A stretch of DNA of 64,000 bases from Bacteroidia bacterium (GTDB taxonomy: Bacteria; Bacteroidota; Bacteroidia; J057). The notes beneath the pieces are model-generated. The model searched no databases and had not been told where the DNA came from. It worked only from the letters and a program-made list of their open reading frames with translations. The number at the start of each line of letters is the position of its first letter. The first letter of the stretch is position 1. The stretch covers positions 124,001 to 188,000 of the forward strand of contig JALEFZ010000005.1 of assembly GCA_022760475.1 (NCBI GenBank), given 5' to 3'. The position numbers and the translations under genes were made by a program. Below, piece by piece: positions 31,021-40,849 of this stretch.

Positions 31021-31450
31021 GGTAAAATCTTATGTTATAGGATTGAACTTTGAATCAACAACATCAGAAATTACCTAATGGTTACTACATCTACTTGATC
31101 AATTATGGAGGGTTCTGAAATAAGGAAAGAGAATTTAAAGTCGTAAAAGATTGACTTTTAGCGAAGTGGATGGCATCATCTTGTCCGTTCTGGACACATA
31201 TGGTAGGAAGTGGAGGTATCAAAAAAATGCCCCGCAACCGAAGTTGCGGGAACAGCCATGAAAACGCCCTAATAGAACAGGCATGACGACCTGTTCTGTT
31301 TTTAAGAGAGAATAAAGCCCATAAAGTCACCCTCACTGGATAATTTTTCTTAAAAAATATGCTAATCAACACCTGATTAACAGGAAAAATCGGAACTGCC
31401 CTAAAAAGTTGTTAAACTTGCCTTATCAAAATCATTGAAGGTTTCATCCC
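31021..31450. ncRNA. Gene-free region with two oppositely oriented terminator hairpins; candidate small RNA locus
   Basis: No convincing protein frame lies in these 430 bases. Reading minus, an 8-bp GC-rich stem CCCGCAAC/GTTGCGGG with a TTCG loop (31230-31250) runs into T7 at 31221-31227, a textbook terminator. Reading plus, AGAACAGG/CCTGTTCT (31274-31297) is followed by GTTTTTA. Two further small hairpins lie on the plus strand, AAAGTC/GACTTT (31137-31158) and TGTCC/GGACA (about 31182-31195). Neither terminator serves a nearby gene, since the flanking genes diverge (starts at 31020 and 31451). They therefore point to short non-coding transcripts, one or both strands. The RNA matches no family I know. 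Confidence 0.35.
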
Positions 31451-32248
31451 ATGGCACTCGCCCAACACTCATCCGTAGACGTCAGGTTCAAGCAACAAGT
31501 AGAAAATTCGCAAGACTACCTGATCCCTTTTATTGAGGAAGTATTACCTCTTGAGAAAGGTATGAGGGTAATGGAGATTGGTTGTGGAGAAGGAGGAGTG
31601 CTTAGGGCATTTCTGGATAGAGGAACTTCCTGCCTGGGTGTTGACCTTTCTGTGCCTCGAATCGAGCGTGCGAAAGCCTTTTTTGAAGAGGATATCAAAC
31701 AAGGGAATATAGATTTCAGGGCAAAAAATGTTTATGACGATGACTTTCTAGAAGAAAATCGGGCTTCTTTTGACCTGATTCTACTTAAAGATACCATTGA
31801 GCATATCCCTGAGCAGGAGAAATTCATTCCCTATATTACACAATTTCTCAAACCGAATCGCTTCATCTTCTTTGGTTTCCCACCCTGGAGGATGCCCTTT
31901 GGAGGCCACCAGCAAACTTGTAAAAGTAAGGTATTAGGCATGACTCCATATTTTCACCTCTTACCTATGCCTTTATATAAGGGTGTTTTGAAGACTTTTG
32001 GTGAAACTGATGCGAATGTCAGGGCATTGGAAGAGATCAAAGAAACAGGAATATCTCTTGCCAGATTTGAAAGGATTATCAAACACAACCACCTTGAAAT
32101 AGCGTCGAAAAGGCTTTATTTGATCAATCCTATTTATCGCTTCAAATTTGGCCTTAAACCCAGGATACAGTCAAAATTTGTAGGTTCTATCCCATATTTT
32201 AAGGACTTTTTTACCACCGCAGGATGGTACATCATAAAAGCTTCCTGA
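31451..32248 (+). CDS. Class I SAM-dependent methyltransferase
   Basis: 265 residues. The Rossmann-type SAM-binding motif I reads VMEIGCGEGGVLRAFLDRG with the acidic motif II Asp in CLGVDLS. Motif IV-like DLILLKDTIEHIP carries Asp and His. After residue 140 comes a non-catalytic region with aromatic and basic residues (FGFPPWRMPFGGHQQTCKSK). This resembles methyltransferases that act on small molecules, lipids or glycans (methyltransf_11/23 group). The substrate is unknown. nuoH starts 64 bp downstream on the same strand; a link to quinone synthesis (UbiE/UbiG-like) is conceivable but no ubiquinone-family signature is visible. Confidence 0.85.
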   Translation: MALAQHSSVDVRFKQQVENSQDYLIPFIEEVLPLEKGMRVMEIGCGEGGVLRAFLDRGTSCLGVDLSVPRIERAKAFFEEDIKQGNIDFRAKNVYDDDFLEENRASFDLILLKDTIEHIPEQEKFIPYITQFLKPNRFIFFGFPPWRMPFGGHQQTCKSKVLGMTPYFHLLPMPLYKGVLKTFGETDANVRALEEIKETGISLARFERIIKHNHLEIASKRLYLINPIYRFKFGLKPRIQSKFVGSIPYFKDFFTTAGWYIIKAS

Positions 32249-32312
32249 TAAGACTTGGAGGGGGAAGCAAGAGTTCCTAAATTAGCCGTGTTACTTCGGA
32301 TTAGTATAGAAA

Positions 32313-33383
32313 ATGGAGGCAATCACATACGCATTAATACTTGTTGGTATACTTTTGACTGTGCAGTTTGTAATGGCTGCATACTCAGTTTACTTTGAAA
32401 GAAAGATATCTGCCTGGATTCAGCGCCGTGTTGGCCCCAACCGTACAGGACCACTGGGTTTGCTCCAACCTTTTGCTGATGTACTGAAACTTCTTCTGAA
32501 GGAAGACATCATTCCTAATGCCGCTGACAAGTTTGTCCATTTCATATCTCCAATCATTGCTGTAACCATCTCCTTGGTTACCATCGCAGTCATTCCTTTT
32601 GCCAAAGTAGATATTCCTTTTACTGAGGCTACTGGAGGATTTTTGACCCTTGCAGATGTTAACATTGGGATACTTTATGTCCTTTCTATCACTTCTATCT
32701 CTGTATATGGGGTAACACTCGCAGGATGGTCTTCAAACAGTAAGTACTCGCTGCTTGGAGGTCTAAGGTCATCTGCCCAGATGATCAGTTACGAATTGGC
32801 ACTAGGTTTGGCAGTCGTAAGTGTTATTCTTCTTACCAATGCCCGTTATGAAGATGTAGAAGGCCTTGGTTTCCTACGCCCTGGAGCCATTGTTGAAGCT
32901 CAAAGAGGTGCCTGGAACTTGTTTGTCAATCCAATCGGTTTCATCATATTTGTCATATGTTCCTTCGCAGAGGCCAACAGAGCCCCATTTGACCTCGTTG
33001 AAGCGGAGCAGGAACTTGTTGGTGGTTTCCACACAGAATACAGTTCCATGAAGTTTGGAACCTTCTTCGTTGCAGAATACATTCACATTGTGATCGGATC
33101 CATGCTGATTACCACCCTCTTTGTCGGAGGCTACCTGGGACCATTCGAAACCATGCTTGGTGTGGTAGAGTGGGCACCAGCTTTGCAGATGGCTTGGGGA
33201 ATAGGTTGGTTCATGGTCAAAACACTTTTCTTTGCATTCTTGTTTATCTGGGTACGCTGGACACTTCCTCGTTTCAAGTATAACCAATTGATGGACCTGG
33301 GTTGGAAAAGATTGCTTCCCCTCGCTCTAGTTAATATGATGGTGATCGCAGGCGGTGTCGCCGCGTACACACTTTTGTTTTAA
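32313..33383 (+). CDS. nuoH: NADH-quinone oxidoreductase subunit H
   Basis: 356 residues with 8-9 membrane helices. The family features are clear: MAAYSVYFERKISAWIQRRVGPNRTGP near the start, LLQPFADVLKLLLKEDI, the quinone-site loop with FAEANRAPFDLVEAEQELVGGFHTEYS, and FIWVRWTLPRFKYNQLM near the end. NuoH forms part of the quinone chamber where the membrane arm of complex I meets the peripheral arm. It stands apart from all other nuo genes here: a methyltransferase precedes it and clpC follows after 212 bp. The rest of complex I must lie elsewhere in the genome. No decay is seen. Confidence 0.97.
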   Translation: MEAITYALILVGILLTVQFVMAAYSVYFERKISAWIQRRVGPNRTGPLGLLQPFADVLKLLLKEDIIPNAADKFVHFISPIIAVTISLVTIAVIPFAKVDIPFTEATGGFLTLADVNIGILYVLSITSISVYGVTLAGWSSNSKYSLLGGLRSSAQMISYELALGLAVVSVILLTNARYEDVEGLGFLRPGAIVEAQRGAWNLFVNPIGFIIFVICSFAEANRAPFDLVEAEQELVGGFHTEYSSMKFGTFFVAEYIHIVIGSMLITTLFVGGYLGPFETMLGVVEWAPALQMAWGIGWFMVKTLFFAFLFIWVRWTLPRFKYNQLMDLGWKRLLPLALVNMMVIAGGVAAYTLLF

Positions 33384-33595
33384 TGTTGCACGCATCTGTA
33401 TTGAACCCCCTATTCTTGTAACTTCCACCTAGCTAATCCGTTTTTAAAGGAAGTCCTGCCATCTTGTCAGCTATTTATGGCTTGGCATGATTACAGCATT
33501 TCCATTTGAAACAATATTAAAAATCGGTGAACCTTAGAGTTGTTCTTAAATAAAATTTAAATAGATTAAAGAACGACCTATCTTATAAACAAAAT

Positions 33596-36133
33596 ATGCC
33601 GGATTCAAATTTTTCAGATCGAGTAAAGGATGTAATATCCTACAGCAGGGAGGAAGCGATTCGGCTGGGACATGACTATATTGGTCCTGAGCACTTGTTG
33701 CTTGGCCTTATACGTGAAGGCGAGGGATTAGCCATAAAGATCTTGGTTAATTTAGGAGTGGATTTGTCGCAATTAAAAAGGCAAATTGAAAATGCTGTTA
33801 GAGGAACGGTTACGACCATCAATCTTACACAGTTGCCACTGACCCGCCAAGCGGAAAAAGTCTTAAAAATAACCCGGCTGGAAGCCAAACTGCTAAAAAG
33901 CGCTGTTATTGGAACTGAGCACTTGTTGCTCTCTATATTAAGAGAGGAAAACAACGTCGCCGCACAAATCCTGTCCCGCTTTGGCGTCACTTACGACTCC
34001 GTCCGCGCCGAATTGGAACAGAAAGACGACGAAGGAAATCCTCGTATGAGTGTTGCTAACGAACCACCTGAACCTGGAGAAATGAATCAACCTGGAGATC
34101 GCCCCCGTAAATCAAGTAAGTCAAAAACACCTGTTCTGGACAATTTCGGTAGAGACCTTACCAAGGCTGCCGAAGAAAACAAACTAGACCCTATCGTTGG
34201 TCGTGAAAAAGAAATCGAGCGTGTCGCTCAGATTCTTAGCCGACGCAAGAAAAACAACCCCGTACTCATCGGTGAGCCAGGGGTAGGTAAAACAGCTATC
34301 GCTGAAGGCCTTGCCCTGCGTATCGTTCAAAGGAAAGTTTCAAGGGTACTTTACAACAAGCGGGTTGTAACCCTCGATATCGCTTCTTTGGTAGCTGGTA
34401 CAAAATACAGAGGTCAGTTTGAGGAAAGAATGAAGGCTGTAATGGCTGAATTGGAGAAATCTCCTGATGTGATTCTTTTCATCGATGAGCTTCACACCAT
34501 TGTAGGTGCTGGTGGAGCTTCTGGTTCGCTGGATGCTTCTAACATCTTCAAGCCTGCACTTGCCCGTGGTGAGATCCAATGCATCGGAGCTACCACCCTG
34601 GATGAGTACCGTCAGCACATCGAAAAAGATGGAGCCCTCGAAAGACGTTTCCAAAAAGTGATCGTAGAGCCCACTTCTGTCGAAGAAACTGTTGAAATCC
34701 TCAACAATATCAAGTCGAAGTACGAGGATCACCACAATGTAAATTATACAGATGAGGCCATCGAGGCTTGTGTAAAGTTGTCCGACCGCTATGTAAGCGA
34801 CCGCTACTTCCCAGACAAAGCCATCGACGTATTGGACGAGGCTGGTAGCCGTGTCCATATCACCAACATCCACGTTCCACAAAGCATTCTTGACCTTGAA
34901 GCCAAGATCGAGGAAGTGAAGGAGCAAAAAACCAAGGTGGTAAAAAGCCAGCAGTATGAAAAAGCTGCCCAACTTAGAGATCAGGAGAAAAGGCTTCTTG
35001 AAGAGTTGGAACAAGCAAAGATTGAGTGGGAAGAAGAAACCAAGAATAAAAGATATACAGTAGCAGAAGAAGATGTGGCATCTGTAGTTGCCATGATGAC
35101 AGGTATCCCTGTTACCAAAGTTGCTGCTGGTGAGATATCAAAACTTCGCATCATGGGCGAAGACCTGAAAGATGTTATCATTGGTCAGGATGCTGCAATC
35201 GAGAAATTGGTGAAAGCCATTCGCCGTTCAAGATTGGGGCTTAAAGATCCAAATAAGCCAATCGGTTCTTTCATTTTCCTCGGACAAACAGGTGTAGGTA
35301 AAACTGAACTTGCGAAAGCACTCGCTCGTTTCATGTTTGACTCTGATGAGTCCCTTATCCGTCTGGACATGTCTGAGTACATGGAGAAATTTACAGTTTC
35401 TCGCCTTATTGGAGCCCCTCCGGGATACGTTGGATATGAGGAAGGAGGTCAGTTGACGGAGAGGGTTCGTCGCAAGCCCTACTCAGTAGTATTGCTTGAC
35501 GAAATCGAGAAAGCCCACCCAGATATCTTCAACATCCTCCTACAGGTACTTGACGATGGTATCTTGACAGATGGCCTTGGTCGTCGCATTGACTTCAAAA
35601 ATACCATCATCATCATGACTTCCAACGTAGGGGTTCGTGAGCTGAAGAACTTCGGTACAGGTGTTGGTTTCCAAACGCAGACCCGTAAGGATCAGACCCA
35701 GGAAATCATGCGCTCCACCATCGAAGGTGCCATGAAAAAGGTGTTCCGTCCTGAGTTCCTTAACCGTATCGATGATGTAATCATCTTCAACGAGTTGGAG
35801 CAGGAAGACATCATGAGAATCATCGACCTTCAGTTGAAAGGTGTTTTCAGTCGAATCACTGAGAAAGGCTTCGAGATTGAACTTACTGAGAAGGCTAAAG
35901 AGTATATCGCAGAGAAAGGATTTGACAAGCAATATGGAGCAAGACCTCTGCAAAGAGCACTCCAGCGCTACCTGGAAGATCCGATCGCAGACGTGATTCT
36001 TGACAATGAAGCCAAAGAAGGAGATGTACTCGTCGTAGACTACAACAAGGACGAAGATAAAATGGATGTTTCAGTGAAAAAAGACTCTGACTCTATTGAA
36101 GAAGTTGAGTCAACCGAAGGAACTGAAGAGTAA
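33596..36133 (+). CDS. clpC: ATP-dependent Clp protease ATP-binding subunit ClpC
   Basis: 845 residues. An N-terminal Clp_N double repeat (about 3-145, [18 protein letters not shown] and [16 protein letters not shown]) precedes AAA+ domain 1 with Walker [14 protein letters not shown] (about 225) and Walker [18 protein letters not shown]-type middle domain follows (about 437-470, [18 protein letters not shown]). AAA+ domain 2 has [13 protein letters not shown] (about 563), a Walker [13 protein letters not shown] and the ClpP-contact region with GVGFQ. The UVR middle domain identifies ClpC rather than ClpA or ClpB. It unfolds substrates for ClpP and usually needs an adaptor; no mcsA/mcsB/ctsR genes are near. 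Monocistronic, with a 212-bp upstream region. Confidence 0.97.
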   Translation: MPDSNFSDRVKDVISYSREEAIRLGHDYIGPEHLLLGLIREGEGLAIKILVNLGVDLSQLKRQIENAVRGTVTTINLTQLPLTRQAEKVLKITRLEAKLLKSAVIGTEHLLLSILREENNVAAQILSRFGVTYDSVRAELEQKDDEGNPRMSVANEPPEPGEMNQPGDRPRKSSKSKTPVLDNFGRDLTKAAEENKLDPIVGREKEIERVAQILSRRKKNNPVLIGEPGVGKTAIAEGLALRIVQRKVSRVLYNKRVVTLDIASLVAGTKYRGQFEERMKAVMAELEKSPDVILFIDELHTIVGAGGASGSLDASNIFKPALARGEIQCIGATTLDEYRQHIEKDGALERRFQKVIVEPTSVEETVEILNNIKSKYEDHHNVNYTDEAIEACVKLSDRYVSDRYFPDKAIDVLDEAGSRVHITNIHVPQSILDLEAKIEEVKEQKTKVVKSQQYEKAAQLRDQEKRLLEELEQAKIEWEEETKNKRYTVAEEDVASVVAMMTGIPVTKVAAGEISKLRIMGEDLKDVIIGQDAAIEKLVKAIRRSRLGLKDPNKPIGSFIFLGQTGVGKTELAKALARFMFDSDESLIRLDMSEYMEKFTVSRLIGAPPGYVGYEEGGQLTERVRRKPYSVVLLDEIEKAHPDIFNILLQVLDDGILTDGLGRRIDFKNTIIIMTSNVGVRELKNFGTGVGFQTQTRKDQTQEIMRSTIEGAMKKVFRPEFLNRIDDVIIFNELEQEDIMRIIDLQLKGVFSRITEKGFEIELTEKAKEYIAEKGFDKQYGARPLQRALQRYLEDPIADVILDNEAKEGDVLVVDYNKDEDKMDVSVKKDSDSIEEVESTEGTEE

Positions 36134-36242
36134 TCCATATTCAGATTTGAAGGATATATAGGGGAAGTGCTTTTGGCATTTCCCCTTATTTGTTGGCGAG
36201 ACAACAATTTAAGCCTTTGCTGTAAGTTACATTTGCAGGATA

Positions 36243-36292
36243 TTGGAAAAAATGGCCTAAAGGATGCCGAAATGAGATTCTCGACTACTTAA
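36243..36292 (+). repeat. Dispersed intergenic repeat, family 1, second copy
   Basis: 50 bp (TTGGAAAAAATGGCC..., through ATGCCGAAATGAGATT, to CTCGACTACTTAA) that match the reverse complement of 16837-16887 in 48 of 51 columns. This copy lacks the second half of the palindrome and the flanking direct repeats. It lies between clpC and the CoA-binding protein gene. Confidence 0.8.
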
Positions 36293-36386
36293 AGCCATTT
36301 GAGAGAATTCCTTCAGCTAGTCTGGCTCAAAGGTGGTTCTCCTTTCTAAAACTGTTTCATTATTTGTAGGAATAAAAATATCGCAT

Positions 36387-36773
36387 ATGGAAGCTATTGA
36401 TACTAAAAATACCCTGGTAATGGGAGCTTCGCTCAAAGAGGAGCGTTATTCCAACCTTGCCATCCACATGTTGAGGGAAAATAACCTTCCAACCCTGGCC
36501 TTCGGCCTTCGGGAAGGAGAAGTAGAAGGCGTGGCGATATCAAAGGAGTTAGAATCATTTGAAAACGAAACCATTGATACCATAACTCTCTACCTGAACC
36601 CTCAGAGACAGGAGGAGTATTATGACTGGCTCATCGCAAGAAAACCCAGGAGAGTAATTTTCAATCCAGGTACAGAGAATGCTGCCTTCATGAAAATGCT
36701 GGAAGATAATGGAATTGAGGTGGTCATTGCCTGTACACTGGTTATGTTGAGGACCAAACAGTATGGCCTTTAA
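36387..36773 (+). CDS. CoA-binding (YccU-like) domain protein
   Basis: 128 residues from ATG 36387; the frame is open back to 36333, but the family start (KNTLVMGASLKEERYSNLA) fits the later Met. The Rossmann-like CoA_binding fold is shown by VMGASLKEERYSN, then PTLAFGLREGEVEGVAI, TITLYLNPQRQEEYYDWLIARKP and FNPGTENAAFMKMLEDNGIEVVIACT. Single-domain members bind CoA or a related nucleotide in the cytosol; their biological role is unsettled. The conserved C-terminal Cys (IACTLVML) is present. Closed by a terminator, monocistronic. Confidence 0.88.
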   Translation: MEAIDTKNTLVMGASLKEERYSNLAIHMLRENNLPTLAFGLREGEVEGVAISKELESFENETIDTITLYLNPQRQEEYYDWLIARKPRRVIFNPGTENAAFMKMLEDNGIEVVIACTLVMLRTKQYGL

Positions 36774-36781
36774 GAATAAAT

Positions 36782-36811
36782 GGGGTTTCCCTTGAGGGAA
36801 CCCCAACTTTT
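36782..36811. terminator. Intrinsic terminator after the CoA-binding protein gene
   Basis: Stem GGGGTTTCCC / GGGAACCCC (36782-36804, loop TTGA) followed by AACTTTTT on the plus strand. The convergent surface-protein gene ends at 36838 and may share it. Confidence 0.85.
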
Positions 36812-36837
36812 TAGGTATTACATCGGTAGATATTCCT

Positions 36838-38625
36838 TTATCTCCTGATCATTTTTAAGGCTTCCCCTACATACTCCCCCCTTAAAAGCCTGCGTGCAAA
36901 ATAGATTCCTGAAGGTAAGGGCATTCCTTTTGGGTTACTTGCAGCCCATTCATAAGAAATTTGCCCCGCAAATGCCTCTAGCCTAATTCTATCAACTTCC
37001 TGCCCCAGCATATTGAAAATGTGAATTTCGCTTTCTTCAAATTCTGAGGAACTCACTAAAAACTTCACACTTTCCTCAAATGGATTTGGTGCAATTTTGA
37101 ATAAATCAAGACCAGGTGGATTTGCACATGTATCGAGAAAATATTTGATGACCATTCTATCGCAAATCAGTGAAACCCTGGGAGCGAAACTGGTATCAGG
37201 AGGTATAATACCCGAATTACAGGTTGAAATAATTTGCCTGACGGTATCCAGACTAGGAGGGAAGAAGTCAAAAATACGGACTTGACCCGCTCGCTCTCCT
37301 CCGGTAGTATTGAACGAAGCTCCTGCTGCCAATCGGCTTCCATCAGGAGTAAGGGCAACAGCGGTTCCAAGGTTATCCCTGATCATTTCTCCATAAATAT
37401 CATTGGTCAATGCATTCCATTCTGCTCCATTCCACTGATATACCCGAACCATTCCTGTTCTAAAAAGATTACCTGGTATTTTAAAGCTTTCTGCCCCAAC
37501 AGCTATTCTATCGCCATCAAATGAAAGACTTATCCTTCCTCCAAAGCCTGAATAGGGTACATCTCCAATGAGATCATTACCCATTGCAGCCCAATCATTG
37601 CTTGAATTGTCCCACTCAAGAATTTGGACACGGCCTGGGCTTAGTCCAATTTCACCTCCCCTCGGCATCCCCAGTGCAAGGTGGTCTCCATCTCCCGACA
37701 TAGCTACCTCAAACCCCAGCCTGTCAAAACTACCTACCCCAAAAATAGTAGAGCCAATCTGTTCCCAATCAGTTTGATTCCACTCAAATACCCTTGCATA
37801 TCCTATTTGGCTGAATGAATTTTCCACATAGTCCGGAGAACCAATAGCCAACCTGCGCCCGTCAGAAGATAAGGAAACAGAAAAACCTGTGATCTCCAAA
37901 GAATCAACTCCCGTGATGTCATTTCCCAACTGTACCCAATCCTGCCCATTCCATCCAAAGGTTCGTACCAGGCCTGATCTCCTTCCATTTTGGTTATTCA
38001 AAGGAGAACCTACTGCCAATATGTTGCCATCTGATGACATAGAAATAGATGTACCGAATATTTCAGAAGGATTATCGCCGTCTAATCTTGTGCCAATCGG
38101 GTTCCATTTTATTCCATCCCATTCATAAGTTTGAACTGATCCAGTCTTATTGTTAGTTCCCTGGCTGCCTACCGCAACCCGCTTACCATCATCTGAAATG
38201 GCAACAGATATCCCGGCCTGTTCTCCCACATCCTTACCTGCGATGTCCAAGCCAATTTGTTCCCATTGGTTTCCATTCCATTCCATCACACGAACCTGAC
38301 CTAATAAACCTATAAGTCCCCGAAGACCAGGTGCTCCAATTGCTACTCTCTTCCCGTCCTTGGAAATGTCGAGTGCATAACCAAGCCAATTCTGAAATTG
38401 GCCATTGATTTCTCCTCCAATCTGAAAAGGTGGTAGAAGTTGATAAGTAGAAATGATGACCAAACTGTCCTGGTCAGGAACAATTTCAATGCTGTCACCC
38501 ACTTGTGTTGGGTCACAGGTGAAAACAGTGTTCCTGATGGTATCACCCTGAGATTGAGAGAAGGTCGATTTTTTCAGCCCAAAAGGTAAAAACAACAATA
38601 GAAACAGTAAAACTTTTGTATTCAT
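36838..38625 (-). CDS. T9SS-secreted FG-GAP-like repeat protein (paralogue 1)
   Basis: 595 residues. Signal peptide 1-24; then a short domain with TCDPTQVGDSIEIVPDQDSLVI; then about seven repeats of roughly 55 residues built around G.SVSLSSDGRRLAIGSP and G.VRIFEWN...W.QIG, typical of integrin-alpha/FG-GAP-like propellers. A second Cys-containing block (STCNSGIIPPDT...LICDRMVIKYF) precedes the T9SS type A sorting domain (IAPNPFEESVKFL to LKMIRR). It is exported to the cell surface, where propellers of this kind bind ligands; no enzyme motif is seen. The gene directly upstream is a paralogue of the same design, so this is a tandem duplication. Confidence 0.82.
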   Translation of the reverse strand: MNTKVLLFLLLFLPFGLKKSTFSQSQGDTIRNTVFTCDPTQVGDSIEIVPDQDSLVIISTYQLLPPFQIGGEINGQFQNWLGYALDISKDGKRVAIGAPGLRGLIGLLGQVRVMEWNGNQWEQIGLDIAGKDVGEQAGISVAISDDGKRVAVGSQGTNNKTGSVQTYEWDGIKWNPIGTRLDGDNPSEIFGTSISMSSDGNILAVGSPLNNQNGRRSGLVRTFGWNGQDWVQLGNDITGVDSLEITGFSVSLSSDGRRLAIGSPDYVENSFSQIGYARVFEWNQTDWEQIGSTIFGVGSFDRLGFEVAMSGDGDHLALGMPRGGEIGLSPGRVQILEWDNSSNDWAAMGNDLIGDVPYSGFGGRISLSFDGDRIAVGAESFKIPGNLFRTGMVRVYQWNGAEWNALTNDIYGEMIRDNLGTAVALTPDGSRLAAGASFNTTGGERAGQVRIFDFFPPSLDTVRQIISTCNSGIIPPDTSFAPRVSLICDRMVIKYFLDTCANPPGLDLFKIAPNPFEESVKFLVSSSEFEESEIHIFNMLGQEVDRIRLEAFAGQISYEWAASNPKGMPLPSGIYFARRLLRGEYVGEALKMIRR

Positions 38626-38730
38626 GCTGTTGAGTTTTTGGAGTACCGGGGTGAAATATAGCTAGTGATGCTTCTTCTATAATATAAACAGGTTTGAACA
38701 TAAACTTGGGGTAAAAATCTTGTTAGAAGA

Positions 38731-40584
38731 CTAGTTGCGGACAACTTTTAGAAGTTTGACCGTAGAGCCATTTTCTCCTACCCATCTGGCAAAATAAGTT
38801 CCTTTAGGTAATGAATGACCATTAGCTGCTTGGGAAGGCCAACTGATTTTCTGTTTCCCGACAAAGGCCTGTAAAGGAATTTCGTCAATCAAAATACCTA
38901 CAGAATTGTAAATATAAATGCTGGATGAAGCCAGTGTATGGGATTCAAGTAAAAAGTTAATTTGATCTACAAAGGGATTAGGAGCAACAACAAATGTTGC
39001 ATTTTCTCTTGGTTCAAGCGATGTGGTGAAGCAGCTATCCACGAATGAGGTGATCACCAAAGAATCGCATCTTCCCGAACGGCTTGAATAAAGGGAGGAA
39101 TCGTTTGGCAGTGGTATGGAATCGCAGACAGTTGATACTTGGGAAAAAGTATCAATTGGAGTAATCAATTGGTAAATGCGTACATGTCCTGAGTTGTTTC
39201 CATTCCCATCGTTGGAAGGTGCACCAATGGCAACAAGGCCACCATCTCCAGATAAAGAAACTGCATAGCCTGAGTTATCGCCAGGAGCCTCACCATCAAG
39301 GTCGTTTCCAAAGCGTATCCATGAACTGCTATCCTGATTCCAGTCATAAATTCTGACATGGCCTGCCTGTGATCCTCCATCTCTATTCAATCTTGAGCCT
39401 ATAGCAATTCTATTCCCATCAGAACTCAAGGAGCAAGAATATCCTGAAAAATCTCCTGGCTGCTCTCCATAAATGTCATTTCCCATTTGCATCCAATTGA
39501 GGCTGATTGAGTCCCATTTGAAAATTCTTACATGACCTATGTTGTTTCCGCCATTGTCATTCCTGTGAGCGCCTATGGCAACCCTATCGCCCTCATCAGA
39601 GAGAGAAACGGCAAATCCCGCTACATCCTGGGCAGCTATTCCCAAAACCGCTTGGCCAAGCTGGACCCATTTTGAGCTGTCGGAGTTCCATTCGAATATT
39701 CTGGCTTGGCCTGCTTCATTGCCGTTGGTTGAATTCGAGGGGGAACCAAGCACCAACCTGTTCCCATTCCTGGAAAGTGCGAGAGAAAGCCCCGTTGCAT
39801 CCCCTGGGGAGTCGCCAACGATGTCATCACCAACTTGAATCCAAGCCAGGCTATCAACAATCCAGTCATATATGCGTGCCGAACCAACTACAAAAGGAGA
39901 TCCAATGGCGACCCTATTCCCCTTAGCGGATAAGGAAACGGAATAGCCTGAGTTTTCGAACTCCTGCTTTCCTTCAATGGCATTTCCCACCTGAATCCAC
40001 TTGAGGCTGTCTGATTTCCATTCAAAAATCCTCACATGTCCTGAACCAGCTCCATTGTTTCCATTTTCTGGAGAACCAATTGCAATGAACTTACCATCAT
40101 CGGAAAGGGAAACGGCTTCTCCAGAAAGGTCCAGACTGTCTTGACCTTCGATCCCTTCTCCCAATTGGCGCCACTTCATGCTGTCGACTATCCACTCGAA
40201 GATTCGAACATGTCCAGGAATGTTATTCCCACTTGCATGCATTTTCGAAGCCACAGCTATCCTGGTTCCATTGGCAGAAATGGCTACTGCAGTCCCTGAA
40301 GCATCACCTGGAGATGCTCCATCAATATCCTGCCCTAATTGCCTAAAAGGGGCTAGAAGGGTGGTTGAAATTACGATGCTGTCTTTTCCAGAGGAATCCC
40401 GAAGGGTCTGTGAGGACGTTCCCACTAGATTGGGATCGCAGGTGAAGGTGGTATCCCTGGTTGTATCATTAAAAATCTGCAAATAAGAAGGTGGATGGAG
40501 AATCGTATTTTCTGTGACAGCTCCTTGACAGAAGTTAAGAATAAACAAGAAAAAGAATAAAGGAATAGATGACGTGATTTTCAT
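38731..40584 (-). CDS. T9SS-secreted FG-GAP-like repeat protein (paralogue 2)
   Basis: 617 residues, built like the gene at 36838. Signal peptide 1-21; Cys block TTFTCDPNLVGTSSQTL; seven propeller repeats (for example SGYSVSLSAKGNRVAIGSP and GHVRIFEWKSDSLKWIQVG); Cys block with STVCDSIPLPNDSS and RSGRCDSLVITSF; T9SS domain (VAPNPFVDQINFLLE to VKLLKVVRN). The repeats here are more regular than in paralogue 1, with a recurring WIQVG.DI.G.SPGD junction. The genes are 105 bp apart on the same strand and may form one transcript. The two Cys blocks flanking the repeats may form disulfides that close the propeller. Confidence 0.82.
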   Translation of the reverse strand: MKITSSIPLFFFLFILNFCQGAVTENTILHPPSYLQIFNDTTRDTTFTCDPNLVGTSSQTLRDSSGKDSIVISTTLLAPFRQLGQDIDGASPGDASGTAVAISANGTRIAVASKMHASGNNIPGHVRIFEWIVDSMKWRQLGEGIEGQDSLDLSGEAVSLSDDGKFIAIGSPENGNNGAGSGHVRIFEWKSDSLKWIQVGNAIEGKQEFENSGYSVSLSAKGNRVAIGSPFVVGSARIYDWIVDSLAWIQVGDDIVGDSPGDATGLSLALSRNGNRLVLGSPSNSTNGNEAGQARIFEWNSDSSKWVQLGQAVLGIAAQDVAGFAVSLSDEGDRVAIGAHRNDNGGNNIGHVRIFKWDSISLNWMQMGNDIYGEQPGDFSGYSCSLSSDGNRIAIGSRLNRDGGSQAGHVRIYDWNQDSSSWIRFGNDLDGEAPGDNSGYAVSLSGDGGLVAIGAPSNDGNGNNSGHVRIYQLITPIDTFSQVSTVCDSIPLPNDSSLYSSRSGRCDSLVITSFVDSCFTTSLEPRENATFVVAPNPFVDQINFLLESHTLASSSIYIYNSVGILIDEIPLQAFVGKQKISWPSQAANGHSLPKGTYFARWVGENGSTVKLLKVVRN

Positions 40585-40808
40585 ATTGTGCTGTTTTAGG
40601 ATTGAATTTTATGCTAGCACAATCTTAGGACAAAAAATATAGCCTCACGGAATTGGAATGTGAATGGGTAACTTCAATGCGCAAATGGTCAAAAATGAAT
40701 GATGGCTATTTTTGTCCGAGGGGAAATAATGTTTGATAGAAGAAAATTTTTGGAAAGCCGAGGAGCTTGGCAGGCGAGAAACAGGTGGAAGGATAGAAAG
40801 TTGCAAAC

Positions 40809-40830
40809 AAAAAAAATCCCTCTAGGGGAT
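40809..40830 (-). terminator. Intrinsic terminator of the partner-switching operon
   Basis: Read on the minus strand, ATCCCCTAGAGGGAT forms a short stem followed by eight T. It lies just after the RsbW-like gene, which ends at 40850. Confidence 0.8.
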
Positions 40831-40849
40831 AGTAGTTAGTTTCAATAGC

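Noticed and set aside
31103-31372. 89-codon open frame on the minus strand in the gene-free region
   Set aside because: Its composition is not protein-like, it has no family similarity, and it spans both terminator-like hairpins, which fits non-coding DNA better.
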